Positions 20,901-28,656 of a stretch of DNA of 64,000 nt are shown one piece after another. The translations under genes and the position numbers were made by a program. Under the pieces are notes generated by a model. The model did not search any database. It was not told the DNA's origin and saw only the letters and a list, made by a program, of their open reading frames with translations. This DNA comes from Lacrimispora algidixylanolytica (GTDB lineage: Bacteria; Bacillota; Clostridia; Lachnospirales; Lachnospiraceae). Where the stretch lies: assembly GCF_003609635.1 (NCBI RefSeq), contig NZ_MCIA01000001.1:637136-701135 (forward strand), given 5' to 3'. Positions within the stretch are counted from its first letter, which is position 1; every line of letters begins with the position of its first letter.

Positions 20901-23900
20901 TCCAAAGGTATTTAAATCTGGCACATACCCGTATTTCACCAGTGTTACAGGATATTCTGAGGATAAAATGTTCATAAGGCGATGCGCTGCATCCTTTGTC
21001 TTATCCCAGAAATACTGGGTATCAATAGTATCCTTATCCTTTTCTACCGTAACAGAGAGCTGATGCAGGGTAGGATCCAGACGAACCTTGGAAGGAGCAT
21101 AGATTTCTTCCAGGGCAAATTCTGCCTGAAGTTGATGTTTTTCTTCATTGAGCTTAAATAAATCTTCACGGTATAGATTCTTTTCTTCCAGCTTCTGCTT
21201 CAAATCATCAAAGTTTATAATCTTCGAAAGTCCGTAACCGGTTTTATACGTTCCGTCAGATTCCAGACCAGTCTCAATGACATCAACAGCAATCAACTTT
21301 TCTTTCGTAACCGGATCAAGAAGCCAAATCTGGAACTTCACCCCGCCGAGTAAGGTGGGTGCTGCTCCTGAAGTTTCATCCTTTAACCATTTATTAAGGG
21401 CAATCTGGAAATGATACCGGGCTAGCCCTTCCGGACCTTCTCCGTGAGTGTTTTTGATCTCCGCAATCCGGTTATTTCTTCCGTTCTCATATGGGTGACG
21501 GATGCTTTCCCAACCTTTATAATCCCCAACCTTTGGTACAAATACCGCAACGATCTGAGGGCCGTTTGGTAAAACATATCCTACTGCAGGTTCATTTTCT
21601 ACCAGCCAGTATACCTTTCCAGCTTCCAGGATGGAGGTATCAAATTCTCCGTCTGCTCTAGCTCCCGTTTTTGGATCTATGCGAGTTCCACTCTCATAAT
21701 GATCAACAGCTTCAAACCTGTTTTTATCTTCCAGATCCTTTAATTGAATGGAAGAGAGAGACTTGTTGTCATCAAGCATTTTAAATAGGGTGAATTTTGC
21801 TCCATTTACCTTTTCTGGTCCATGGGGCGTTCCATTTGGCAGAACTCCTGCACATATCTTTAACACATTAAACTGAACCCATGACCTGTAATTATAGAGA
21901 GGATTTGTGTTCTGAACCAGGGAATCTGCTGTCTGATTCAGGTTTTTTCCCGTATACTTTATAGCATTGTATATTGATTCTAAATCCTTAACAGGTAGCG
22001 TCTTTAAAGGTTCTCCATTTTCTAGTGGAAGAGGATTTTTCTTCCCCATATTTAGATCAAAGGAAAGACCTGTTTCCTGTCTGTCCGGAACTCTTACCTC
22101 TGCAACAAAATACGTATCATTTCGGTTGATGTCCTGGAACGTCGCCACTCCATCATAGGAATTGGTAGTTTCTGTCTTCACATAATCCGCTTGTTCTGGG
22201 TTTGCTGCATTCACCTTATATAGAGCCAACTTAACATTTCCCAGCACCCGGTTGATTTGATAAAACTGATCATTCCAGCCATCCTGCCAGTATTTCTGGG
22301 TTCTAATGGTAAGCTTTGGTTCGTTTTTGATGATAAGATTTTTTCCTCCGGCGGCACCGTTTTCTGTGGTTATGATTGTGCCTTCCTTTAGAAACGTTGT
22401 AAGTACCTCATATGACTGCAGATAGCCGGATGGCGGTGTGATTTCTGCAATGACATAAGAAATCCGGTTGCCATTATCATCAAATATCTTTAACGAACTG
22501 TTATCAAAAACCACCTGACCGTTCGAATCACTGGTCTTTTGCTGAATGGCTTTTTTCATGCTGTTTTCCCAGTCATTTTCATTGAAATCCTTCTTGTTGA
22601 AAATACCAAGAACTGCACCCTGGACCGAAGTATCCTTAAGGGCATTCTTTTTGGTTACCTTTACCCTTCCAAAGTTCTGGTAGTTTTCAAAAGGCTTGCT
22701 TCCTTGATTGAAATTAAGATCCATTTTCTTTTCGCCACTAGTAATTGCCGCTGTAATTGTAAATGGTCCGTAGTAGACCTGGGATCCCCTAATCTCATAT
22801 CCTGGATAAACACCATCCCTTTGTTCTGTAAGCAGAAATTTAGGATTAATAATGTTACTCGGTACGTTTTCCTTAAAGTAATACGTTCCAGGCGCAATGG
22901 GTTGACTCTGATTTGACACCAATGTATTGCTTCCGCTTGGGAGCGCTACCTGGTGGAAGCCACTACCATCCCTTGTATACACCTCAAAGGGAACAGAAAT
23001 ATTGCTTGTGTCAGTTCCATCTGCCTGATGAAGAATCTTCTTTAAGGTAACTTCCTTAAACGGTTTATTAGAAACTATCTTTTTTAAGGGTTTTGAGCTA
23101 GAAAACCACTCTTCCAGCATTTTTCTCGTCACCGGTCCGTTTGGTGTTGTTATGGTGCTGGTTTCTTCCTTTACGAAGTTTTTAGGTGCTTCTGTCTCCT
23201 CCACCACATAAGTGGTTCCAGGATCAAGTGAAATGAATTTCCCACTTTGAGTGATTGCACCTGCATATACTTGCTGACCATTATCCTGTCTTGTTATTTT
23301 AAATTTTGCACTGATGCTGGTCTTAGTATTTGTGATGTCATACTTATAAAACCAGTAAGGAACCTTTTGAGGAACATTATAAGCATTGACGCTATTCTCC
23401 TGCTCCCGTTTCACTTCATATGGTCCTATCACAGGCTGACTTACGCCATTCATATTAGCTTCCATCATTTTCTCTGGATCTTCCGATTCCAGACGAGCAT
23501 CTGTGTTTACTTCATACCAGTAATATCTCTTTGTAACATCAAGACCCTTAACGGTAATGGCTCCATTTGAGTCTGTCTTATAAACGAGACCATTGTTTAC
23601 CTCAGTCAGGGCTCCTCCATTTTTATCCGAGGAGTAAAGCTTAAAATTGTAATTTTGCTTGGAGGCACTCTTATTTAAGGTTCCGTTGGAATTGATTGCC
23701 CATACGGTTTTATTCAGCTTTAAGGTTCCACCCTTATTGTTCTTAACTTCCAGCTCATTGGTCTTAAGGGGAGAAAGTGTAAATTCCTTATAGAGATACG
23801 TCTTGTTGGATATAATCTCTTGCTTGAACCCATCCTCTGGACGGTTTCCGTCCGAATAACCATCCGGAACGTATTCCACCAATCGGTAATTAATCTTAAT

Positions 23901-26900
23901 CCCATCCTTACCCATAACAGGGAGAAGGACATTAAACTGACTGTTTCCATCCAGTGAATAAGATGTTTTCGTTCCTACTGATACTTTTGTCCAGCTACTG
24001 CCATTTGACGATTGTTCGATCCAGAATCTATCATTAAAATCCCCTTTAAGACTGGATGGAACCGGGATGTATTCACCGCTATTCCCCTGAACTAACTTTG
24101 TAACGTTTAATCGACCTTCGTTTAAGGTATTGATTACCGTATTGTCTCCCTGTGCAAGATGTGAGATCTCTCCTGCCTTTACGGTCACCGGATAATCCTT
24201 AGTATCCAGAATATATCCATTGGCGCTTTTTTCCCGGACAACATAATCTCCAGGGGATACCGGCTTAAACTGTACTAATCCGTCACTACCTGACTTAACT
24301 GTTTTAACCTCGGATAGGGAACCGTCTGACTTATTTTCTAAAAGAGAGAATTCCGCCCCTTCCAGTACGGCTAATAGGGGCTGACCCATATAACCATTAT
24401 TCCAAAGTTGAGCCTTCTTATAAAATTCAACAGTGCCTTTTCCAATCACTCCATTGATCACGGTAACCGTTTCCGATTCCCCTTCTGTAAGAAGTACTTT
24501 TATGTTGTTTTCCGTTGTTGCTGATTTTGATCCTACTTTTGCCGAAGCAAATGCAGTGCCTGCCGGTGTTTTTTCCTCTCGGATGACATAAGTACCAGGA
24601 TCAACCTGAATTTCAATATATCCTCGGTCTGCGGTTGCGTAGCTGCCATCTTCTCCTGATTCTTTCGATGGGTTTACTGCAATGATTTTGGAATCTATCT
24701 TTTTCCCATTCTGATCAATGACCGTGTAGTTTTCATAAGGCGTTTCCTTCCCAGACCCATCCAGAGAAAAGATCTGAAAACCTGCCATTCCAGGGTACTC
24801 CTTTTCCATAGAAAGACCGTAGTCCTTTATGGTTCCCACACCCTCATCAATCTGCTTTTTAATCCGAATCACTGCCGGGCGGTTTACTTCGTGAATCTTA
24901 ACGTCTGCAAAAGAATCCTCGCTTACCAGCGTTTCAGTCCCAAGCTTTGCATACTCCAGATGGGCATTGTTGCTTATGGTAAACACGGAAGCGTCCGAAA
25001 CACGTGAATCGTTGTACTTTAAGAGAAATGGCTCATAGGGATAGCGAGCTGTCACCAAGTAAGAACTGTAAGTAGGTGCCTGATCCGATACATAAATATG
25101 ATCTCCGCTGTTTTGCCCCTGGGTCTTATATTCACGAAATGAAACTGATCCATCTTCATTCTTCTTTGTCTCAAGATTGGAACCATCCGCCCAAACTGCT
25201 GTTACGGAAATGGGCTTCATTTCTCCAGATGCTCCCGCTGTCTTTACAGTTAAAGAGTCTGTTATCTTAAAAGAATCCTTTTCAAATCCCGTACGACCGT
25301 AGGTCTGATAAATAGTTCCTGCTGGCTGCCTTGAGATATCTCCAGAGCTACCCTTCATCCCCACTTCAATGAGATAGGTAATGTCCACATACTGTGGAAC
25401 CCCTTTATCATCTCTAGAGACAACATAGGAATTATCGTTAGGAGTAACCCTTTTTTTAATATGCCAGCTATCATCAGAAACCAGCTTAAGGGCGGTGTCA
25501 CTTGGCTGTTCTCCATAGGTCATAGTTTCAATGCTACCTGGATAGGTCACATCGTCCTTATTTGTCTTGTCTGCCACCTTTACCTTGGCGTAAAATGCCA
25601 CACTATCATCTGGCAATGTAAATTGCTCGCCTACTGCCCGCTCTCCGTTTCCATCAATCCAGGCGTTAACCGTAATGCTGTCAAGCTTACCAGGCAGAAT
25701 TTCATTGTTCTCATTTCCAACGTGAATCTCATAAACGTTTTGACCATTTCCCGTGGAAATGAACTTCACCTTACCCGCTTTTTCTTCTAAATGGATGCCT
25801 TCTGGAACTGTAAATTCTATTCTGGCATCTTCATAAAGATCAAATAAGGAAAGCTTCCCCCCTGCCGCGTACTCATAAAGAGGTGAAGTCTGCATGGCAT
25901 AGGTCAAGGTATAACTATAAAGAATCCCTGCCTTAATTGGCCCTGTCTGACTCTGAGTGAGATGAAGTTCTACCACGTCCTTTTTATCTTTCGCATCTGG
26001 ACCATAGTAGGTAAGTGCCGTTTCATATGGTGATAACTTAACCTCACTGTTAATGGCTGAACTTAAGGTACTAATACCAAAGCTCCTGACCACTAAGTCA
26101 AAAGAGGTTTGATTTAAAAATGAAAAAAGGGAAGTATCTTCCTTAACCCCCATAAGCGATTCCCGCTCCTCATCTGATAAGGACCGCTCACCCAGTGAGA
26201 TAATATCCGCTGCATCAAAAACCAACGGATCTGCCTCAGCCTGAGACGCTGTAGCGATTTTAGGTTCTGCCTCAAAAAGAATAGGAACCTTATGCTTTGA
26301 TATTGAAATAGAAAGAGCTTTTTCAGAATCCGCCCCCTGCTCGCTCTTACTATCATGATTAACGTTGCTTTTGTCATCTGAATTCGGTGTATCTTTATTA
26401 CCGGACTCTTCCTTGATTCCGGCTCCCCCATTTGAGGTTTTATTGCTATCTGTTTCTGCACCTTTTGTATTGACACCTTTTATTTCATTACTTTTCGTCT
26501 CGTTACTTTTTGTATCATTGCTTGATGTATCATTGTTTGATGTCTCGTTGCTTGATGTATTATTGTTTGATGTTCCATTGTTTGATGTTCCATTGTTTGA
26601 TGTTCCATTGGTTGATGTTCCATTGTTTGATGTCTCGTTGCTTGATGTATTATTGTTTGATGTTCCATTGTTTGATGACTCATTGCTTATAGTCTCGTTA
26701 TCTATTGTTTCATTGCCTGTTGTTTCATTACCTATTGCTTCGTTACCTGTTGTCTCATTTCCTGTTGTCTCATTTCCTGTTGTCTCATTTCCTGTTGTCT
26801 CATTACTTTTAGTTTCACCATTTTGTACCTGATCATTTTCTACTGTAACCGTCTGAGTACCATTTGCTCCACCAGATCCAGAGGAATTAGCACCGCCTCC

Positions 26901-27542
26901 AGAGATTGTTGGTTCTAAGCCGGCTTCAACCGGCTCATTCTCACCCACCACTGCGAACTCACTGATAGAAGCGTCTGTAATAGCTATATCATCTCCAGTA
27001 ATGTTAAGCCTGAACTGACATTCTCTGTCCTTATAGCCGTTAATACCAATGATCTGGACGCTTTTTAAAGCGGCTTCCTGGCTGATCCTGTCAGAAGGAT
27101 CAAAGTCAGAAAATGGATCTCCCCCCAGCGTGTCAGACACGACAACCAGATACATGGCCTTCCCCACTTTTTTCTGTAAAACCAAAGTTTTTCCTTCTAG
27201 TTCTTCATATATCTTTTGTATGACCAGATCTTTTTGTTCTCCTTCAAAGGGAACCTGATCCTCATTAAATTCCGGCCTGCGATCGGAATCTTTCTTAAGT
27301 ACTTTTAAAATGGCTGACTGGGTGACTTTCACATCAATTACCCTTCTGGCCTCGGAGGGTGTTGCTTCTGACGGGGTCGCCAAATCTGCACTGGATGGCG
27401 AAGCCGCCTTATGTACTGTGTTTTCTGCCCCAAATGAAGTCATTGCCCCAAGCTGAGATACATTACCCGTAATAATTGCGGCCGTAAGCAGCCAGGCAAC
27501 CGCTCGTTTTAAGCGGCTCGCTCTTCTTCTAATACTTTTCAT
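11973..27542 (-). CDS. Giant LPXTG-anchored surface protein with about 26 SpaA/Cna_B-like domains
   Basis: A 5,189-residue sortase-anchored protein filling a quarter of the window. The ATG at 27542 follows GTGGAGG; a TTG 30 nt earlier has no site. Order: signal peptide (about 1-40), ATPSEATPSEA linker, small N-terminal domain, Asn/Thr/Ser pentapeptide repeats (about 243-354), and an adhesin-like head (about 450-880). Next come SpaA-type units with Y-x-(I/L)-x-E boxes (GTYVIREE, GWYRITEEKAPEGY, GQYYIKEVSAPAGY). The central part has a DUF11-like unit (ILNYTLTVKN) and an SdrD_B-like VSGRIFIDE. A last array of SpaA units precedes a Pro/Ser linker, LPKTG (5151-5155), a hydrophobic helix and KKNKEKENN. 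SpaA domains usually carry Lys-Asn isopeptide bonds with a catalytic Glu, giving rigid stalks; that is family knowledge. No sortase is in the window. It looks like a monomeric adhesive fibre; the ligand is unknown. Confidence 0.9.
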   Translation of the reverse strand: MKSIRRRASRLKRAVAWLLTAAIITGNVSQLGAMTSFGAENTVHKAASPSSADLATPSEATPSEARRVIDVKVTQSAILKVLKKDSDRRPEFNEDQVPFEGEQKDLVIQKIYEELEGKTLVLQKKVGKAMYLVVVSDTLGGDPFSDFDPSDRISQEAALKSVQIIGINGYKDRECQFRLNITGDDIAITDASISEFAVVGENEPVEAGLEPTISGGGANSSGSGGANGTQTVTVENDQVQNGETKSNETTGNETTGNETTGNETTGNEAIGNETTGNETIDNETISNESSNNGTSNNNTSSNETSNNGTSTNGTSNNGTSNNGTSNNNTSSNETSNNDTSSNDTKSNETKSNEIKGVNTKGAETDSNKTSNGGAGIKEESGNKDTPNSDDKSNVNHDSKSEQGADSEKALSISISKHKVPILFEAEPKIATASQAEADPLVFDAADIISLGERSLSDEERESLMGVKEDTSLFSFLNQTSFDLVVRSFGISTLSSAINSEVKLSPYETALTYYGPDAKDKKDVVELHLTQSQTGPIKAGILYSYTLTYAMQTSPLYEYAAGGKLSLFDLYEDARIEFTVPEGIHLEEKAGKVKFISTGNGQNVYEIHVGNENNEILPGKLDSITVNAWIDGNGERAVGEQFTLPDDSVAFYAKVKVADKTNKDDVTYPGSIETMTYGEQPSDTALKLVSDDSWHIKKRVTPNDNSYVVSRDDKGVPQYVDITYLIEVGMKGSSGDISRQPAGTIYQTYGRTGFEKDSFKITDSLTVKTAGASGEMKPISVTAVWADGSNLETKKNEDGSVSFREYKTQGQNSGDHIYVSDQAPTYSSYLVTARYPYEPFLLKYNDSRVSDASVFTISNNAHLEYAKLGTETLVSEDSFADVKIHEVNRPAVIRIKKQIDEGVGTIKDYGLSMEKEYPGMAGFQIFSLDGSGKETPYENYTVIDQNGKKIDSKIIAVNPSKESGEDGSYATADRGYIEIQVDPGTYVIREEKTPAGTAFASAKVGSKSATTENNIKVLLTEGESETVTVINGVIGKGTVEFYKKAQLWNNGYMGQPLLAVLEGAEFSLLENKSDGSLSEVKTVKSGSDGLVQFKPVSPGDYVVREKSANGYILDTKDYPVTVKAGEISHLAQGDNTVINTLNEGRLNVTKLVQGNSGEYIPVPSSLKGDFNDRFWIEQSSNGSSWTKVSVGTKTSYSLDGNSQFNVLLPVMGKDGIKINYRLVEYVPDGYSDGNRPEDGFKQEIISNKTYLYKEFTLSPLKTNELEVKNNKGGTLKLNKTVWAINSNGTLNKSASKQNYNFKLYSSDKNGGALTEVNNGLVYKTDSNGAITVKGLDVTKRYYWYEVNTDARLESEDPEKMMEANMNGVSQPVIGPYEVKREQENSVNAYNVPQKVPYWFYKYDITNTKTSISAKFKITRQDNGQQVYAGAITQSGKFISLDPGTTYVVEETEAPKNFVKEETSTITTPNGPVTRKMLEEWFSSSKPLKKIVSNKPFKEVTLKKILHQADGTDTSNISVPFEVYTRDGSGFHQVALPSGSNTLVSNQSQPIAPGTYYFKENVPSNIINPKFLLTEQRDGVYPGYEIRGSQVYYGPFTITAAITSGEKKMDLNFNQGSKPFENYQNFGRVKVTKKNALKDTSVQGAVLGIFNKKDFNENDWENSMKKAIQQKTSDSNGQVVFDNSSLKIFDDNGNRISYVIAEITPPSGYLQSYEVLTTFLKEGTIITTENGAAGGKNLIIKNEPKLTIRTQKYWQDGWNDQFYQINRVLGNVKLALYKVNAANPEQADYVKTETTNSYDGVATFQDINRNDTYFVAEVRVPDRQETGLSFDLNMGKKNPLPLENGEPLKTLPVKDLESIYNAIKYTGKNLNQTADSLVQNTNPLYNYRSWVQFNVLKICAGVLPNGTPHGPEKVNGAKFTLFKMLDDNKSLSSIQLKDLEDKNRFEAVDHYESGTRIDPKTGARADGEFDTSILEAGKVYWLVENEPAVGYVLPNGPQIVAVFVPKVGDYKGWESIRHPYENGRNNRIAEIKNTHGEGPEGLARYHFQIALNKWLKDETSGAAPTLLGGVKFQIWLLDPVTKEKLIAVDVIETGLESDGTYKTGYGLSKIINFDDLKQKLEEKNLYREDLFKLNEEKHQLQAEFALEEIYAPSKVRLDPTLHQLSVTVEKDKDTIDTQYFWDKTKDAAHRLMNILSSEYPVTLVKYGYVPDLNTFGKTDDALDGLNITRTPLSGVTMELWKYQWKDTGYEYVKVQTYDTKSDGRVVIPGGLSSGHYRIREILPYNLAKTYLTMYNGQVGLYRYFTVGSSPLTVNVYNPERPNLEIEKTTWNGEKPDGLNGIGFTIKRDNGSTVNATVVKTEDGRYVARFAGLESGPYTLLKEDLSTDATKLVTDRYFESQRFTVGYSPKADGEQVALWPEVASVTGNLSTLTVKNPRLSELLIYKKDGETNQSDSSLKGASFQVEYMKFRAGVDYSQGQLANVEDPGYPKPEQGFALTNGKLLDQGDGSYALKDSPPGWYRITEEKAPEGYTKDIRPMIVAVTGDMGPVYKDTTISIDNRKKVELTITKNLEFGEGFQKDDKLEEKLPAQIVFDVYTYVNNAYHPVLDENGTQVQITINQFIAKDGHYTGSKSVLLPQNPEGGAYYLKEQEQADWVLSSDNGVENGTLFADGYFQAGGASDFTSKVPVSVTVKNRFAKAKVVLTKVKAEDSTKKLSGGVFQLYGDPEFNNKVGDFNEIGQSGSYEIVFSTKQHHDGQYYIKEVSAPAGYISIKTAFPEGGLLAETGKTTEVTMPNKSGVDLWVTKYSGNGNGEALKPGMTFELYKKSSSGTWTYVSQGLTDSNGKVSFLGLSIEPLEAYAVKEVEEKDQGFLKYQMDSFGGEKGTIKPVITDVSKDGEIISNQELYVLADENTVLPGVYKFKAHNQEALPLKIFKNDINRQDNPDASIKATIKVTDKKTGNQVGDVIPVAYGETGTTILLLPGTYEMEETQVLENQNGYIINRDDERTVYKKEVTIEKGIIPGSLEFTNVKQKTYVTLEKTSLTTSLKDLWWNDGQTATYTLTPHVTNTIPLDGFVIRDLGLTMLDSGKSVLPEAEYTNEKYTITSIKPGKSTEQNRIRGGKTGTIMADVTFYDFKGTQVGGVQSLKVSGDGEIGLIRPISGKNVKSFQISYRDDTLKNSAEHKYILGQDFTPGSVEVGVKLFRQDAKLFNGSYKEEIKYINNQADATISYREWDSKGTLSQEIKTKMQASFVNIPIVQSKAPVITAEKNVTPMKEVQANDILNYTLTVKNVTKSNDPDIVPMRKPVLIDHIPEGVTVSGEVDGEDRILKAVSIVKGPQGVGIEKTVKKVDALTGQETLFIVLSGELKQNEQVTVGVQAKVAGNIVSYGKNILNKLYVTSDVLQPAFSLNKTGASFMVETNSGDQWPSADLPSGVLLPEEKYRSYGYVSDSAENFMSTGTGLRLFKEVKGNLDTRFVSGTTAGRTAKTIDGDGDTSYDGSVLYRLTINNDSKTNYVSNLQLMDILPTKGDFNADSNERLSDYRLRFETIESISVENKKDDSDPGRKVEDFNYQMSYSNQAFDNKNTVKAAKSGVLSDNGNGFWSGGGNDPSAFRLKITDKDFYLAPGENLVIVYKTTVPYTMAKELEEVAYGYAVNDFALTYSYREGGKNGNEKATGQMQNSNSTQVLLVPGDVKVSGRIFIDEINRGMQHTEPSRDHLLTDLLPVLTSDYFNVSLIKYGKSGDDEMVGAAGPDARFTFGGLTPAKPFGITGTQFTQDEENSWYMNQALNVSKLKGDDPAHYRIRVTTGQMPIGYEDLILKLTKPFMTADGENKEAGRSRTPATLREGGRNQTESVDSNFKGGKTGYVSEDFFLWSTSGEYDTTKDIGFVPYRNVKVKKTDSLGNPVKGVHFSIYGPYTNEEMETLQKATITDTKVLGAPAAEGSTTLEDQEAVFHAGDLFYYRNYIVVEDQSPEGYEMDNAQSTEMDQMKSFKVKAQKAWVLKSKEFKTEEDPIPSIVTVKNAYKMGSLTFEKVDEATEKGLPGAAFLLKAQSDVPEFAWKAFTAEVIGNQKSMGVAKAEETDQGLEFETLTGDVTLTGIPYGSYTLAEIRVPEGYDITKKQGDLDFKVSDDGQQVTLPGTPGNRITNTRAGYLLSLRKTDSSGNKQVKGISFAIEGPGTYEGKSWVPFSKERLVLRDADNTGYEVKETDAEGLITWNLPYGDYQIKELSSDGYQSIEPFFVRVAAGGNVSLLGSDKRKELTLVSPQQKEINISVENTVKTAPISIEKRDGESHTPITVAEFELSGTSLIEGAFKAYQKHIEGLGVSGVTSGEEDGKLFIRFKVTGTETNKIGTLTQIPYGSYTLKEIKAPDGYILEPGKEWRKEFKVESPEGLILTGDQGVDNEPHVLNIEKQDEVTKKLLAGAEFTLVTQDGSYVSLNETLSYLGVKNQEDETTRFAIGPDGKASIKRLPAGEYILKEIKAPQNYSLTGDTKITVLSSGNRDVVVVYDVRSEAKIRLIKTSAHDHERKLAGAEFEIYSDQELTTKKGTIITGTDGVGESEMLLLGTYYIKETKAPAGFERSDNVYPVTLKNDSDVETVLAEGNDFITNRYGTGALIFDKTDKETGEKLKEARFSVTEKKSQVEGAWNDFSSNLKNMSQDDLQNMGIANLAIEEGKILFTAINGHISLKGIPYGTYTLKEEMAPTGYLSLSGKTVIDFTLTEEQKEADLLNNNVIVNERAQFEIQLRKTDNLGRSISGMQFRILGPGKYEDGGLLSLFGSERFHAEEDSSTGLFTTGEDGIIKLGLKHGDYQLKEIATDRYDSLEPFYIRVNKDGTITVLKNPDGKVSVPGDQPTELLVTNQISTGRIELEKVDSEEKGIRLNGAEFTLTNLETLVPGAWDNYRSLAAAQGASWNLNQVKGTTITFALQGKGAIENLPYGTYRLTETKAPDGYILGTQPWTREFTIESTKKEVLYTTSGLFTKTEGPVENMPSAITVLKTNQIFADLRLKGAEFLLKASDGRYVMLYQGSFAGYTPDKSVAGTSLTGDDGQFIIKRLPKDTYTFIETKAPAGYYINNNIPPVTLDGVNRFTISIQDAKISTGGDRGDSGGGRPTSPTVTIVPDPVPLASLPSDQSVELLQVDDGNVPLARLPKTGERKNNAGKVMVTLSGFMLALYAALTKKNKEKENN
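12270..15480 (-). repeat. Higher-order duplication of SpaA modules (A-B-A-C ... A-B-A-C)
   Basis: Inside the giant gene, diverged module types recur in the same order. Type A, with a GAW/GAF...F insertion and IPYGSYTLKE-like box, lies near 15400, 14600, 13600 and 12850. Type B, with IxGPGxYE and GDYQxKE...SxEPFxxRV, lies near 15000 and 13250. Type C, with (D)GxYVxL and a KRLPxxxY box, lies near 14240 and 12490. One different unit (ERKLAGAEFEIYS, near 13950) separates the two blocks. Boundaries are approximate. Confidence 0.7.
26481..26814 (-). repeat. 15-bp tandem repeats encoding Asn/Thr/Ser pentapeptides
   Basis: About 22 imperfect 15-nt units encoding variants of NETTG, NETSN, NGTSN and NNTSS. 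Near-identical neighbouring units make this a slippage-prone tract. The opposite strand is also open through it, which produces spurious antisense frames. Confidence 0.85.
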
Positions 27543-27719
27543 TTCATACCTCCACTTCTCCGCCTTTCTCAAAAAAAACGGTCTTATTTATCAATCAAAT
27601 AGCTAATTTCACATTTATTTTTAAATTATATATAATCCTGGTTACATGATGGTTATTTTTTCCGAATTTTCCATTTTGAACTTAAATTTTCTTAAAACTT
27701 TCTTAACCCATTTTTCGCA

Positions 27720-27773
27720 TTGTAAACCATAAAGTCATTTTAAGTTGACAATTTATTATGCCTATGTTAACAT
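27720..27773 (+). promoter_or_regulatory. Probable BirA operator overlapping the bioY promoter
   Basis: TTGTAAAC (27720-27727), 16-nt spacer, GTTGACAA (27744-27751): an inverted pair matching in 7 of 8 positions and resembling the Firmicute BirA operator (TGTnAAC-N14-16-GTTnACA). The right half contains the -35 TTGACA (27745-27750). A 17-nt spacer leads to TAACAT (27768-27773), 40 nt before bioY. Biotin-dependent repression by BirA is therefore expected; birA itself is not in the window. Confidence 0.6.
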
Positions 27774-27813
27774 TCCAATAGAAATTTATACTTAATCGGA
27801 GGATAAGCCATTC

Positions 27814-28404
27814 ATGAAAGCAGATCAATCTTTAAAAAACAATATAAAAAGCCGGGCCAGACAACCTTTTACCACAAAGGAACTTGCCATTGCCGGTATG
27901 TTTGCTGCAGTCCTTGCTGTTATTTCTCAGATAGCCATTCCAATGCCAACAGGGGTACCAATTACCATTCAAATCTTTGGAGTTGCCCTAGTAGGAATCA
28001 TTCTTGGTTGGAGGCTTGGAGTTTTAGCCACTGTGGTGTACATTCTTCTCGGAGCAGTTGGCCTTCCCATCTTTTCTAACTTCAGAGGCGGGATCAATAT
28101 ATTACTTAGCCTAACAGGAGGATATATCTGGGGATGGGCTATCATGGTTTTCTTATGTGGTTTAAGGCCGAAGACAGGAAGTAAGCCACTTAACACACTT
28201 TTTATGTTTCTGCTTCCGGTTTTAGGTACCATCGTTGACGAAATCATTGGTGGACTCCAATGGGCCGCATTATCTGGAGATATGTCCATATACGGCGTAT
28301 TTACTTATTCCATAGTGGCATTTGTTCCAAAAGACATATTCCTAACCATCCTGGCTGTTATCATTGGAATTCCGGTCAGAAAAGCGATTCATAAATTAAT
28401 ATAG
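27814..28404 (+). CDS. bioY: Biotin transporter S-component BioY
   Basis: A 196-residue membrane protein that binds biotin for ECF-type uptake. It has about six hydrophobic segments. The first is FTTKELAIAGMFAAVLAVISQ, and the BioY-typical PMPTGVPITIQIFGVALVGI loop follows at about 49-68, then GAVGLPIFSNFRGG and LSLTGGYIWGW. The start follows GGAGGA. It is transcribed away from the giant gene, with a BirA-like operator in the shared 270-nt region and a strong terminator downstream, so it is monocistronic. No EcfA/EcfT genes are adjacent; it probably uses a shared energising module encoded elsewhere, or works alone as some BioY proteins do. Confidence 0.93.
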   Translation: MKADQSLKNNIKSRARQPFTTKELAIAGMFAAVLAVISQIAIPMPTGVPITIQIFGVALVGIILGWRLGVLATVVYILLGAVGLPIFSNFRGGINILLSLTGGYIWGWAIMVFLCGLRPKTGSKPLNTLFMFLLPVLGTIVDEIIGGLQWAALSGDMSIYGVFTYSIVAFVPKDIFLTILAVIIGIPVRKAIHKLI

Positions 28405-28453
28405 CAAGAGAGGCTATTGTAAATAGGTCCGATAGAAATTAATGCATAGAAAA

Positions 28454-28495
28454 ACGGCTTGGTCGGCTTATATAAGCCGTATCAAGCTGTTTTTT
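28454..28495 (+). terminator. Terminator of bioY
   Basis: Long interrupted hairpin: outer stem ACGGCTTG / CAAGCTGT and inner palindrome CGGCTTATATAAGCCG, followed by six T. Confidence 0.8.
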
Positions 28496-28656
28496 AAGTG
28501 ATCCATAAGATTTTTATTAAAATAGCATATTAAATTTATTATGCCACACCCTCTTTTATTCTTTCTTTTTTACCGTGGTCGCTTGACAGGAATGGGGATA
28601 GATCTTAAAATAGTTTTTAATGCATTAAAAATCAAATGACAAAGAAGGTATTCACC

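Noticed and set aside
26481..26814. CRISPR array
   Set aside because: The units are 15 nt, contiguous and in frame with coding sequence, without spacers. No cas gene is in the window.
26365..26832. 155-codon plus-strand frame rich in Val, Ser, Leu and Phe
   Set aside because: It is the mirror of the pentapeptide repeat tract of the adhesin gene; repeats keep all frames open. It has no ribosome site or family resemblance.
12182..27000. Several 60-125 codon plus-strand frames inside the giant gene
   Set aside because: They lie antisense to continuous, well-recognised domain sequence and lack start signals.
27573..27813. Riboswitch upstream of bioY
   Set aside because: No structured leader fits in the 40 nt between the promoter and the gene; a BirA operator explains regulation better.
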